Assembly (NCBI GenBank): GCA_008711295.1
Contig: VUYV01000595.1
Span: forward strand, 89,501 to 153,500
From: Anarhynchus alexandrinus
Taxonomy: Eukaryota; Chordata; Aves; Charadriiformes; Charadriidae
Direction of reading: 5' to 3'
DNA: 64,000 nt
This document shows positions 21,414 to 63,199 of the stretch, piece by piece; position 1 is the stretch's first letter; the number at the start of each line of letters is the position of its first letter. The notes below the pieces were generated by a model. It did not search any database, was not told the origin of the DNA, and was given only the letters and a program-made list of their open reading frames with translations. The translations under genes were made by a program, and so were the position numbers.

Positions 21414-21606
21414 ACTCAACAGAGAGAAGTTCCATGTTCACATCGATAACAGATCTTCCAAGCAGTCTCTGGCCCAGTGAGGCCAAGGCCCTCCCCAGGG
21501 GCGGTGTATTCAAGTAAAGGCAACAAGTTGAGGCACTTGGCTGAGTTCTGTTGGGTCAAACTTGCCGGCTTTGAGAGAAGTCCCAGTAAGTGCTGCCTGT
21601 GGCTCT

Positions 21607-50157
<28,551 letters not shown>

Positions 50158-50224
50158 ATTTCCCCACGTTTCCAAATCTTCGCAGACAGTAAATTCCGAT
50201 GACTTCTCTCTTCTAGTACCTGCT

Positions 50225-50330
50225 AAAGACAGACATTGCCTGTGAAGTGTTTGATTTATGTTGAGGTTTCCCGTACAGGTATTTTGCTGACAGGTCGGCT
50301 GGCAGGCGGGGGATTGGCTGCCGGCACAGG
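50225..50330 (-). promoter_or_regulatory. GRHL3 core promoter
   Basis: On the minus strand there is a CCAAT box (GCAGCCAATCC, 50313-50317) and, about 55-60 bp downstream, a TATA-like CATAAAT (50252-50258). That spacing predicts initiation near 50225 and a 5'UTR of roughly 70 nt. The surrounding 50290-50420 is GC-rich. Start site inferred, not seen. Confidence 0.55.
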
Positions 50331-50459
50331 TGCCCTGGGACAGGTACACCCAGGCAGGTGCAGCCGTAACCCTCTGCCTGCCGGCCCCGGGGACGGCGGA
50401 GAGAGGGAGGTGGGTGGGGAAGGAGGGGAAACCCCTCGGGGGGAAAAAAGGTAGGATGA

Positions 50460-53400
50460 AGGAGTGGAATCAGTTATTCATCTGTGTGATAATTAGTTTC
50501 AGTTTGGTGGCCGTGTTCCATGTACTGCGATGCCAAATAGCTGTCATTTTTATGAATCTGGGGGTTGATTTGTCCTTTGCTGTTTCTTTATATATAAATA
50601 TACAGACAAAAATACATACATATATATAAAGGAATAAATTAGGAAAGAAGAAAAGCCTCTTCGTTTCCTCTCATGCCTATATGGTAATTGTACTGACGGG
50701 CTAACCCCTTTCTTTCCTTTTCTCACCTTCTCTTAGCCGCTTACCCTAGAAAGTCTCCATAGGTGGTGGTTTTTTTTCTCTTAAAAAAATAACTTTAACC
50801 CCCTAACTTTAGATGCCAAGACATGCAGCAAATATACTGGCTCAGGGGATCTTTGCATTACACCGTGTATGTAAGGAAAACAGGTCTGCGGGATAACCTT
50901 TTTCCGTACCGTTCACACATGCTGTCCTGCCTTCTGCAGCGCAGACAAGAGCGTTACTCCAGCACGCACGGGGCGGCAGCGGGAAGCCCAGACACACGCC
51001 GTTTGGGAACCGGCTGCAGGAATACCACCCAGGCAATAGCTCTGTAGCAACTCACCTGTAAACGGGGAAAAGATTTATGCAATAGAACAAAACTCATCAT
51101 GGATTCAAGCACTCCTGTTGGATGGTTTCTGTCATCCGTGTTGCAATGAGGAGGCAAAGGATGGGCTCAGCAGGTGACTCATGTTGACTGGATTTGGAAG
51201 GCAGAAGAGGATTTTATAAGACAAGTTGGTACAAGCCTTAAAACAAAGGGAAAAAGAAAGGCTTCCACCACTCATTCTCACCCCCCATCACTGTCTCACT
51301 CGCTGAATCTGTCCCACTCAGTGCCCAGCACCAGCAGGTGAATACAAGAAAGCTTGTAAGTCTCCCTTCACATAACAGTAAGCGCAGCTCTCCCGACTTG
51401 GTGACAAATGACCTTACCAGCCCACTCAGGCAGCAACAAGGCATGTCTACACAGGCAGATGTGAAGACAGAGCATATTAATTTGGGTACAACACCCTTCC
51501 AACACATCTCTATGGCTTCTGGCTCAGAGCATGGCCAGCTCAGGGAGCGGGACGAAGAATGACCGCAGTGCATCTGCACTGGCTGATAAGGACGTGCTGG
51601 GCTGAGCTTTGCCTGACCCAGCCAGCAACTATCGCCCTCCCCTCTGCTACGCAAACTCCTGCCTGCCAGGGGTGTAGGGACGGGACAAAGTCTGCTTGCT
51701 GGGAATGAAAACCAAAGGTCTGGAGCAATGCAAACTCCATTGAGGATCACTGGAGAGCGCCAGCTGCCAAGACCTTGCACAGCAGAGGACAGCAATACCC
51801 AAAAGTCCCCTGAATGAGGGCTGATGATCAGAATCAATGCCACAGCAGAGAGCATGCAGTGGTGAGAGTACAAAAAAAGAAGAGAAAATAACATGTATGC
51901 CCTATCCAGCCAAGGAAAGCACAAATCTTATGCAGTGGTGGCATCAGTTGATCAATATTCTGATTATATCTTTAAATTAAGAAAACCTTGCCCAGTTCAT
52001 GATGACCAGAGTTGTAGTCCTGGGTACTTGTCCTTTACCTGGATCCAGGCAGAGAGTATTTCCCTGACTCTGGATAGTGCAAAGAGCAGCAACATCCCCT
52101 TAGGGGATTTCCAAGTTTCTTCTAACCTTTCAGTGAGGCTTACCAGATTCCAGCAAGAAAAGTGAAGATGGAGAAAACACTAGCTGAGCCAGACCACGCA
52201 GGGGAATGGCAGGGCACGGGGTTCTGACCTCCGCAGGAAAAAGCCTGTGTCAAAGAAAAGAGAAGGAGAAATGTGTCTGGCAAAGCTGAGCAGCTTTGCC
52301 TTAGTGAAAGGTGCCCCATGGGCCTCAGTGCCACCATGGCCAGGACAAATCCACCTCTGGATGGAAACGTTCAGGTTTTCAGACTTGGCCTTTTGCAGAA
52401 CATCAGGGATGACACTGTCTGCTGATCTATGATAGGGGACAGGAGAAAAATTAAGCCACTGGACCCTTCTGCCTGCTTGGAGCCAAGCTCTGTAACCACT
52501 GTGCTGCTGAAAAAGCCTTGTTCCTACCTTTGGGGGTTTAAGGTGGCCCCTGCTGCACTTGCAGCTCCCGCACCACAGCTTGAGTGGAAGTGGGGCCAGC
52601 CAGGGCCAGCCTGGGCTTACCAGAGTCTTGGTCCTGCCTGTCCGTCACCGGCGAGGCTACGTGCCCTGTCCTGCTTCAGTGTGTCTGGAGTCTGCCTGAG
52701 AAGCCACAAGGTCCCTTTCAGAAGCTGGGAAGGACTGGCAGAAAGGACAGAAACACAGATTCTCCTTTGAACAAATTCACTGGGACTCCAAAAAGACAGC
52801 TGTGACTGTCTCTTTTAGTTTTACTAATTCTGTTTTTAAGCATTAAGTTTCTTCTTAGCTTTGCTGCCACTGATCCAGGACCTCATCTTTTTCCTGCGAG
52901 GATCTTTTTGCAATGGCGGAATGAGAGACTTTGCCAGCTAGGAAGATGCGTGCTCGTTCTCGCATACAGTCTTATTTCTTATGCAATTAGCTATGCGCCT
53001 ACCCGCAGCACCGAGGCATTCTCCCAGCCTCCAGGAATTATGGCGCCTCAGTAAAATCACAGCAGAAACAGCCCCTTTGTGTCAGCACTGTGGGGCCCGT
53101 ACACGTCTGTCTTCTTTTGGTAACACCAGCTTGAGTTTGATCTCTCAGACACCTTTCCAAGGTCAGATGAAAACGTTACCAACTCCCTATCACCAGTCTT
53201 CCCACAGACAGGACCCTTGCAGCCTCCCCCGAGTTAGGTTTCCGCTGTTGCCAGTGAAGGAGGATGAGGAGCACCCCAGCACGCACACACCAGCCTAGGT
53301 GTGAGGTGTCCTGGTGGGAAGCAGGGGCAGCCAGCACTGCCTGGGCACCGCGCTGCCTCCAACACCCGCCAGGTCCTGCCAGACGGGACCACCCTTGCCC

Positions 53401-53999
53401 TGCCTCTTCCATTCTCTTGGGCACCTTGTCTTTTTTGTGATAATGTATGTTTTATGGCGCCTGAGAGGCCTCCAGGCCTGGACGCCTAGACGATCCCTTT
53501 GACTATGATTTCAGTATTTTTAATTATTATTTTCTCTCTTTTTTTTTCATTTATACTCCACCCTCCAAGAGTATCTGGTGAGGGGGTGGGTTAGAAGAAA
53601 GAGACCAAGAGATACATTCTCTATGCACAAAACCCTCCCACTTCCCTTCCACTCCCCTGTTAAATATACCTTGGAACAAAAGCCCTTTATGATGCTCTAA
53701 AAATAAAGCACACAGCAGTCAAGACAAACTGCAAAGTTTAAAAGAGAGGGCCAAATTTTGCTCACAGCTACACCCTCTCTAAGGCAACAGGGTTGCACTT
53801 GTGTTTGGATTGTTAAACCCTCTTTAAACATCCAGGGGCAGACTGTGATTAGCTGCCATTTCGTTAGCGCAAGATCAGCAGCTCCATGATTGAGGACAAC
53901 ATCACTCATCGGGTCTCCAGCCCTCAGATGCTGCTGCCATGTCAGGAGCCAGCTGGGTCTGCATCGGGAGGAGCTGCCCAAGGTGCAGCACAGCCCTGT
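50460..53999. other. GRHL3 upstream region, no gene recognised
   Basis: Contains the longest minus-strand open frame in the window (51238-51924, 228 codons) without any recognisable domain; I do not call it a gene. A GRHL-like site variant AACCGGCT lies at 51007-51014. Confidence 0.5.
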
Positions 54000-54039
54000 G
54001 CCCGTGCCACCCTGATGTTCCTATTTCTCCCTCCACCAC

Positions 54040-54115
54040 CGATTTGCGGTGTGACCTCGGATAAGTCATTTCACACTCCCTGTTCCCAGTCTGGCTTCTT
54101 TTCTGTATAACTTGT
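54040..54115 (+). repeat. MIR-like SINE fragment
   Basis: GTGTGACCTCGGATAAGTCA, then TTTCACACTCCCTGTTCCCAG, parallels the MIR core (GTGTGACCTTGGGCAAGTCACTTAACCTC). Confidence 0.65.
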
Positions 54116-57100
54116 AAGAAACTTCAAAGCAAGGGCTTTTATCCCTTTAGGATACTCAGCTTTTCCCACTGACAGCTGTCAAACATCCTTTCCAGTTGTC
54201 CTGTGATGTGCCAGGAATTTCAGCTGTCTTTGACCAAAGGTTATTAAAACACTTCAACAATTAATACGCAGTAAGAGGAAGCAGCCTGAAGCAGGTTAAA
54301 GTGAGCTGTTCTCCAAAGGGAGATGTAGCTGCTTCAGGTGCTTTTCCAGCAAAAAATACAGCTTGTGCCATAGAAGTTTGTAGAAACCTTTGATATCCAG
54401 ACCAGACACTTTTTCCCAGTGAGACTCCCTCTGCCTCCCAGAGCCTGAACAAAAACCTGAACTGGAACCTCCCTGGGCTGCAAGTCTTTGTCTGGCAGGA
54501 CTGCCCTTTTGCTCTGTTTGTACAACACATAGCACAACAGAGGCTACAGAAGTCACTCTATAGCCCTATTGTCATAGTAATAACGAGGAAAAGGAAAAAA
54601 AGAATTTGGCCTTCTGAAGCGAGCGAGAGAGACAAACCCCTCACTGACCCTTTCCCAGCCGTCATTTTCCAGTTAGGTGAATACCTCTATCTGCAGGGTA
54701 TCTGGGAAGCTGTCTGGCTCTGCTGGATCCTGGTACCTCTAAACAACATGACCCGATGCTTAAATGTGTTTTTAATAGAGTCAGGCCAGTTTGTTATTAT
54801 CTGTTGTAGCCCAGGGGGCTATAGGAAAATTCCTGTTGTAGTTATCTAGTTCTACCAGTTTTTACACAGTAACAAGTTTGGGTTGCAAACAACTGACCCA
54901 ACTAACAGTCTTTGGGGCAGCCACCTTCAGTTTAAATAAACAAACATGACCCACTGTCTCAGCCAGCTTCTCTTTGTGGAAGAAGCTTCACTTTATCTCA
55001 CCTACAGAAGGATCCAAGTGCCATGGATCCTTGGAAAAAGCCATGCTGGGCAGCTGTGAGGACTGAAGTCCTACAGGGTCTGGAGAGCTGCAGCAAATTC
55101 CCCTGTACCGCCACACAAGGAACACACACTTGTTCTCTCTGTGTGCTCTGACCTGAGCTTGTGCTGTGCTTTCACTCTGGAGCTGACTTTAGCTGACGCC
55201 TGTCAATCCAAATCCAGCTAGAAGAAACCCACAGCGGGGAACGGACATGCCAGTTTAGACTATAGAGGGAGGGAGGTGGTTGGGGATGTAGCTAGGGTGT
55301 TCTTCATTTCAGCCAAATTTGCTGCCCAAGATCAGACTTCCTGTGATATTCAGCAACAAATATGTACAGGGAAGGAGTCAGGGGAAGGTTTCACAGAGGA
55401 AAACTGGGTGCTCTTTAAAAGGGATTGCAGATTGGCTCCAAGTAGACTGTGTCTTCTAACCCCAGCACTCAACAGTGAGCACATGCTTCAGCTCCTCAGC
55501 CATACCTAACTCACGGAACTTCCCTCCCATCAACTGTCTCACACATACAGCTCAAAACACAAAAGCACATTTCCTCTTGCAAAAAACAGAAGGAGCTGAA
55601 TTCTTCCCCAGTGATTACCACACCAGGACCAGAAGGTGCTGTCAATGATGCCAGCAGTGCAAGGAGGGGCTGAGGGCTGGGCCCACAGTTACCACAGTGC
55701 TGAGATTCCTCACTGAGAGAAACTTATTTTTAAACATGAAAAGAGTTTTTAAAATGGACCAAATGCAAAACATTAGGTATTGCTCCCAACCATTTCCCCC
55801 ACTGCTGCAGCCTGATCAAAGCTGCCTCCCTTCAGGAAGTTATCTGATGTCAGCCAGTGACGCTATAGCAGAGATGAGTTTGGTCTCAGATACCTCAGTT
55901 GACTCCATTCACCATTAATCAGCCCTTCATGAGCAGAGATATGGAAATGTCACTGGCAGAGGTGTCCCAGGCTGCTCAGAATAAATTACCCTTATCAGCC
56001 AGCGGGTTAGATCCCAGCAGCAGAGACGGGGCTCAGATTCAGACTCCAGCTGAAGCACGAAGAGTGTTTGGATCCCGGTGTCTGCTCAGTTCATGCAGTT
56101 GCAAAGATGGCAGTTCCGATTTGAATCTAAGCACAGCACAGAAATGGGATTTCATTCAGTAAACCCTAAGTAGCAAATAAAAAAGGAAATATTATGAATG
56201 AATATCAGTCTGTCCTGGTGGAGTATAATGGATCTGCTCAGGGAGCCTTGAAAGACATCTTTACGTGACAACTGAGTTTCTGTAGCTAATTAGAAAAGCT
56301 CAGGCCAGAGATACTTATCTGTGTGCAACATCTGGAACTCATAACGTCTCCGGTTTGCCAGCTTTCATGGTTTCATCACAAATCTGCTGATACTTGCTGT
56401 TGTTATTAGTTTATTTAGTTGTCTTTTAAAAGCCTGACTTCCTTCAATCACATAATCATGTGAAAGTTTTCTCGACATAAAAATCTCTCTCCTTCATGAT
56501 TGTTGCAAAATGCCTCAAAACGCAATCCCTATAGGCTCAGGAATGAAGAGACCGAAATGAAAATAACTCCCTCACACACCCCACAAAGTTAAGCAATTTT
56601 AAAGCCAGTCCTACATCTACCAAGGACCTGGCTTGTGGTTTCCAAGCCAGCCCTGTGTTTGGCAGGACCATGGCTCATGACATAGTGCTAAGGCTGGTCA
56701 GTACTGGAATCATCAAAGCACTCTGCAAATTTTAATTATTTCTCACTTCTGTTCTACACCTGTCATTACTCCTCTGAACCAGTCATGGGATACTGGTACA
56801 GAGGATGTTTTGGGATGGCTAGAATTGGCACACGGCAGCACTCATCCTGCCTTTCTCTGTCTCAGCACTTTGGCAGGAGCTGACTTTCTCACAATACCTT
56901 CAGGAGACAGCTGTTGGGCCAGGTTATTTATAGAGAAGAGGAAGAAGTTGGCTCCACAATCTTGATTTGACTCTAAAATTGTCCCTGGAGTTGGGATTCC
57001 GTGCTTAGATCCCAGGCCTGGTTTGGAGACACCTTCTGCTCCTGAAGCATTCAAATGAAAAGGCAAACGTGGAGGGAGGGGAGAAGAAGCGAGGCTGGGC

Positions 57101-60100
57101 AGGGGCTTGGTACATCAACTGTGGGAACTGAATCTCATTTCCACTGAGAAAACTGGAAACCCCTGCCAAAGGCCCTGCGTGAGTCACCGAGCTATCGTCT
57201 CGCTGGCTGATACATACTGCACAGGGAACGCAGCACGAACTTCTGAACAACCTCATGTGGGAGAAGCACCCAGTACTTGGAGCTCTAGTTCTCAGCTCTT
57301 TACAGGCAGGGAGGGATTTCCCTTTGAAAATCTCCTGCAAACAGGCCCAGTGTGGCCCTGCTCCCTCCCCAAGGGCTCCAGCTTTGTCATGCTAACGTGC
57401 AGTCATCAAAGGAAAAAGGAGAGCCCCCTTCGCCAAATATGCAGAGCCCACAGCGTGTGTCGAATGTTGCAGCAAACCCCAAGCAAAGCTGACACTGCTG
57501 AAGCCTCCTGTAAAAATTACAGTTCTGGGCTGGTGAAAGAGGAAACTCGAACTTTTGGACTTAATCTTCTGGTACAAGCACAGCACAAGGGAGTTGCTGC
57601 AGGATGTCATCTTCATCTGACGGCATGAGGGAGTCAGCGGCTCTCTGGCTCCCCTTTGGTGCTGCACTCCACCGCTGCGACCGGCACTCTGCCAGTACAG
57701 AGTAACAGTAGGGGAAGCTTTATCATGGGGTCACAGGACCTTCCGAGTCACTCCAGCACCTCCTCAGCTACACAGCACCCCTCCATCCACACTGCAGCTG
57801 TATCCACCCCTGGATAATTCCAGCCAGGTATCAGGTCTTCACCTGCCAGAGCCCACACACCGCAGCCCATCTCCTGCTGACAGAGACCAAAAGCTGTCAG
57901 GAACCTGGGCACCGCTCTGGTCTCTCCCTACCAGAGCTACAGTACACGGGCACGCACATGGCAGCTTGGAGGAGCCCTGAAACTCCACCGGCATTGTCTC
58001 TCCCAAACATCCTCCCTGTGGCTCTGAAGTCTAGAAGAGAGAGAAAGAAAAACAGATACCCATCTACTCCACCCTCTGGTAGTGGGCAAGCTGTCTTTGC
58101 TTCCTAGCTGGCACCTGTCTATCATATTTGATACCAAATAAAGGCCCACTTAATTCTGACTCACTCTACCTGCTCATATTGCTTACTTTTCCTGGCCAGG
58201 CCATAATCCAACATCTACGGTGAAAAATCTTGCCATCTTGAATGAAACCTAAATTCAAATCACATCAGTGCATCACCTTCCCAGATAAAAAAAATCTAAC
58301 CAAACCTTGTGCGAACTTATTAGATCCTTTCTAGATTGCCCAGCATCTAGGTCAAATGTATAAATCCATGAGCCTGCCTGCACAGCAAATCCAGGAGATA
58401 AGTTTGCTTTTAGTCAGCCTCTGTAGGGGTGGAACTCCCTTCTCAGGGCAGGTTGTTGTTGGGGGATTAACAGAAGGTTCACTGCAAGGTACCAGTCGTC
58501 CTGTGGAGTGGAAAAATATTGGGTAGTTTTGCAACATTTAAAGAGATGCACCAAGAACGTCTTGGGCAGCAGTTAGCACATAAGGGCTGCTGGCCCTTAG
58601 GGGCTTGGGGATTTTCTTTCCTCATAGAAAATGCCTCCTGCAAGAAGCACATACCTATTACAAAACAAACTGTTGCTTTAACTGTGTTAAATAAATAAAT
58701 CAATCTTCTTTTACTTCAAGATTTGAGAATCAGCCTCCCTTCTGAGCTGATACTTTCACATTTTGCCCACAAATATTATATGGCACCCAAATATCAGGCA
58801 CCGATGGCTTGAGAATGGCAAACCAAATGTACCTGCAAACCTCTGATGCTGGGTCTCAGCAGCAATGGCACTTGTCATTGATATTCAGGGAGGATCTGTG
58901 GCCATAGCTTGTCTCTAAGGCACTGAAATGGAAAGCAGGAGACCAAAGCGCTGCTCGCTGCACATCAGTGTGCCTGAGCTTTGCCTCTCACAACCTTTGT
59001 GCCTGTTCCAGTCGGAGGCCTGTTTGGGCAGTCCCGCACTAAGCACTTGGACAGATGCCACCCCCGGGGCTCTCATGGGATTTGCAGCCATGACCGTACT
59101 GCAAGTAATTTTATGCGAGTCTTAGAAAAATTTGCCTACCCTGAGTGTCTAGTCACCCACGCAAACCACTAGTGGAGATGTGACTTATAGCAATGCATTT
59201 TTACCCCAGTTTGAAACAAGATCAAACAAATTATACTGCACCAGCATAAACCGTGTCTCTACTGGAGCCGGAACTGGTACTTGTGGCCAAAACCCAAGTA
59301 CAGATGAGTCCTAAAAAGGCACAAAAAGGAAGCTACAATTTAATCTGAACTTGAAGGATTTATAACCTTGACAGCGAGATTTTTTTCCTGTGAGCTCCTA
59401 CAGTAGCCTTAGGATTAATCACTGCCAGTGAAATCAGTGTCTGCTGCTCTGATTTTCTGCAGGGAATGAAATCATTTTAGGATGAACTAGAAAGATCCAA
59501 TCTGGGTCAGTCCTGGGAGCAACCAGATTCAGAGCTCAGTGGAGAGGGGCAAAGCTGAAGACTGAAGGATGCCAGATGGTAAGAGTTGTTAAAAGAATTT
59601 AAACGTATTTTATCCATTCTTGAATAAAAGGTCAGACAAACAAGACATGAGGCTCCCACCTGGCCTACCTGCCTCTCCATTCGGGTTCTTGCACTTGAAG
59701 GTGCTCAGCAGGTAGGCAGTGATAGGCTTACTGCTTGTCTTAAGTCTGCACTGCCTTTGCATTCCAGCTGATGGGATTAATCGCGTTAGACTACTTCTTC
59801 ACCTCAACCACACTTTGGAAGGAGCGGGAGGACCATAGATGGGGAAGACAACACAATCTAAGGAGTTCTCCTTGCACCCAGCTACTTAATCCCACTATAT
59901 GAGATGAATTTGGGGAGCCCAGCCAACTGTCTGGAGCCAGTGTTGAACCTTGAGTGTAGACAAGCGCCAAACAGGGCAGTGCAGAGCCACTGTGAGCCTT
60001 CCCATGGGAGATTTTGGATTGTGGATTGTTCTTTTCTTCCACACAAGGAAAAACTGCCCTTTGCAGAGCCCTGCAGTGCAAGCTGGCATTGTGTGGCAGT

Positions 60101-63100
60101 GTGCAGGCAAGGGTATTTGGAGACTCTCCCCCTTGACCCGAGCATGACATTTGGCTGACATTTCTACAGAGCCCATCCCTGCAGTATCAGATCCTTTCTC
60201 CCTGTGATCTCCTGTGTCCTAAAGACCCCAGGCAGCTCCCCTGGCTAACAGGAACCCAGATCGAATTCTGGCCATTTGCTGCCTGAGGTCAAGCTGTAAA
60301 ACGAACAATCCAAAATTGCCCCGAAAGGCAGATGTACTAATTAGAGAAACCCTGGGTGGCAGTTGTGAGCATGATGCTTTTAATAACTGCAGGGATGTTG
60401 AGAAGCAAATAAATTATATGATGAAAGTCTACCAGGCTGCAGAACCCAGATATGTAATAAGCAAGACTGGCACCAAGACTGAAATTTTGCCCCCTGGGCT
60501 TGGCATTTTGTCTGATTGCCTTTCCAGATGAGAAGGTATCTGGAGCTTCCGGTCCTGCCGACTACTTGGCAGAAAGGTATTTCTCAACAACAACCCAGGG
60601 AATCATCCCAGGAAGGCTGGAATTAGAGAGCCAGCACTCACTGGTACTCAGGGAAGTACGGCCAGGTCTTCAGCAGGAATGAGTAACCAAGCTTTCTCTC
60701 CTGACTTTTGGACTTAAAGTGGTCATAAACCATAAGGGGAACTTTAAATGTGCTTAATACTGTAAAAAGCTAGCTGGTTAAAGCCTTCAGGTCTTCTCTT
60801 TGCCAGTGCACAGATGAAAGGGCTCTGGCAGCTCCACAGGTCAGGATTGCTCTGTGGCCTCTGATCCCATCAAGTGCCCCACACTCTCATGGTTTATCTT
60901 CCCAGCACTCTCGTGAAGCCAGGGAAACCTCTCCTCACTTTATGCTGTGAGGTATGCCTTTACCTTGCAACACAGCACAGTGCAGAGATCCCCATGAAAA
61001 TGGAGACACAAATTGTTCGCATCTGCACAGTACAGCCCGCACCTCTGGGCTGGCCAGCTGAAAGCCACACACAGTGGGTCACATGAACGAGGCTCTCCTG
61101 TTTCCAACCTACACCCAGCCACAGAGGCTCTCGCAGGGCCAGCACACCAGGAATACCCAGCACAGGGTCATACAAGGAATCCCTGCAGAGCCACGGCCCC
61201 ACACACTCTGTTGTGTGGCAGTGGGGAGAAGAGGGACACCCACCTTGCTGCTTTTGCCACTCCATGGCATGCAGCAAGGCTCCTTCAGTCATGTCCCTCC
61301 CTCCAGCTCAGCATGTTACTCCGTCTCACTCTTCCTCCCATCACTCTGTGACCTACAGATAGCCCTACAGCAGGGCTATCTGTGCCCACCTTCCAGTTGT
61401 GCCACCCCACAACAGCCTGGTCCACACTCCTCCCTTGGCTGGGACCTGCGTGCACCCATTGCCTCACTGAGCACACACCAGGAGCACCCATGGCCTCCAC
61501 TGACCTGGGGCTCTTCTCCCATAACCCCACCTTTGTCACTTGACCAACAGCTCTAATAAATCTTGCAAATGAGAGTCCCCAATTACAGGAGGTTTGTGGC
61601 CCCCTGAATAGTTTGCTTAGTCCCATAGGTCATCACAGCTTTCCCCCAGGATGGACCTTGCTTGAAAGCAAACTCCCACACGCATATAGACCCCACTTCA
61701 GACATCTTGACCAGCAGAGACTATCACTCCCACTGACGAGGAGCAAGGCAGGCTGGAAATGTTTGCCCACCCCTAGCCCATAGCTGCCCGAGAAAGGAGG
61801 ACACCAATGTCTGCATCATGCCTGTAAGAGCTTCCATCACTCACAGGCTGCTACATGTCCCAGACAAGCCACACACAGTTATTTTCAATGGCAATTAAAG
61901 ACTAGCTCTTGTTTCAAGGGCTGGACAATGAAATTGCAGGAAGAGCTGCCCTGACCCAGCAACCATTATGTCAATGAATACACTGGATTGAGAGATGCTG
62001 ACGCTCATCTCAACTCCAATTCACTTTTAATTCTCCTGGCCTGAAACCCAGCGGGAGTAAAATGGGGAGCTTGTAGCCATCACATGGGGATTTGGGAGCA
62101 GCACCTGTTTTAGGAATAATCAGCCCAGCAGGAGGAAAGTTTCTCTCTGTTGGTCTCTGAGTATTTACATTTTTGACCCCTTCTCAGCGTGATAATAGTG
62201 CACTTTGTCAATCTTGCACAAAACCTCACTGGGGTCTGTGACTGGTTTGTCCCGACTCCTGCATGGCTCTATTATGATTTTTTCAAAAGACCTCCCATAA
62301 GGGTTAAATGACCTCACATTAGTGCTAATTTGGGGCTAACTTTCCTATTCAGCACATAACAAAGCAATTGGTGTTTACCCAAGTCCCATAAAGTGACAGG
62401 GACCACACACAACCTAACTGCACTCAGCCTGGACACGAACAAAACTCCACCCCAGCCCTTTCATAAGTATTGCCATTTTGTAAGAAAGAGAGAAAAAGGG
62501 AATTAAAAATAGGAGAGGCTGCTGGAAAATCTTCACCCAGCCTGTGCCCAAAGCACGATGGGCTGAACGAAGCACCCAATGGTAAACCTGAAGCAGCTCC
62601 ACTACCGTCCCCAATGAGGCTCTGCAATGGGAAGAGACAGTGGCCATCCCTTCCATTCCCCTACGTGGCCTAATTGCAACCTGCTGAGTCACAGACCCAC
62701 AAAAGACTTGGCTGCCTCATTCCTTAGCTGCTTTTCTTCTCCACAGGCTCCTTGTGAATTTAATTCGTATTAATTTGATGCCAGTAAATCACCCTGCACA
62801 GTGTCTCATTGACCCCGCTTCTGGGAAAGGACAGGTTCAGTGGAAAGAAAGCGGCGCGCAGGCTGACTGCACACCGACGGCTGCGTGACTATCGCCACAA
62901 AAGGAATTGCCAGTCTCGTCCCCATCCCATCTACCTCTCCATGATTAATGACAGCGCAAAGTAGGGCAGGCTGAAAATAACAACAAACCATGACTGATGT
63001 TCCCAAGCAGAGAGCGAGACACAGATCTTCAGCTACAGCGATCTGGTGTCACGACTGGAGCTGAAGAGCAGATTTGACACCAGCTCGGCTGCTGTGGTGC

Positions 63101-63199
63101 AACGAGACCCAGCAACACCAGCCGAGGGTTTATTCAGTGCATCATTCCACTTCATCAGAGGCTGATCTGAAGTGCAAAGGCTGTTATTTAGCCATATAC
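54116..63199. other. Intergenic sequence, no gene recognised
   Basis: Open frames up to about 170 codons on both strands, none with recognisable motifs, splice context or codon bias. No recent mobile element seen. Confidence 0.5.

Larger units (their letters stand above)
20829..21606 (-). other. GRHL3 3' untranslated region
   Basis: About 780 nt from the stop codon to the AATAAA at 20849-20854. On the mRNA it contains a U-rich (UUUUA/UUA)n tract from 21413 to 21379 and a second AU-rich patch around 21030-20965. No coding frame of note. Confidence 0.75.

Noticed and set aside
20829..21606. miR-21 seed match (ATAAGCTA type) in the GRHL3 3'UTR, reported for the mammalian gene
   Set aside because: I read the 3'UTR on the sense strand and saw no AAGCTTA/TAAGCT-type seed match.
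50158..50349. In-frame extension of the GRHL3 start for 64 codons upstream to an ATG at 50347-50349
   Set aside because: The CCAAT and TATA-like elements lie inside this stretch, so it is probably promoter and not transcribed; the known GRHL3 N-terminus is MSNEL.
57107..57628. 173-codon plus-strand open frame
   Set aside because: No domain, no splice or promoter context; translation looks random.
61074..61556. 160-codon plus-strand open frame
   Set aside because: His/Pro/Ser-rich, no recognised domain, opposite-strand frames equally long.
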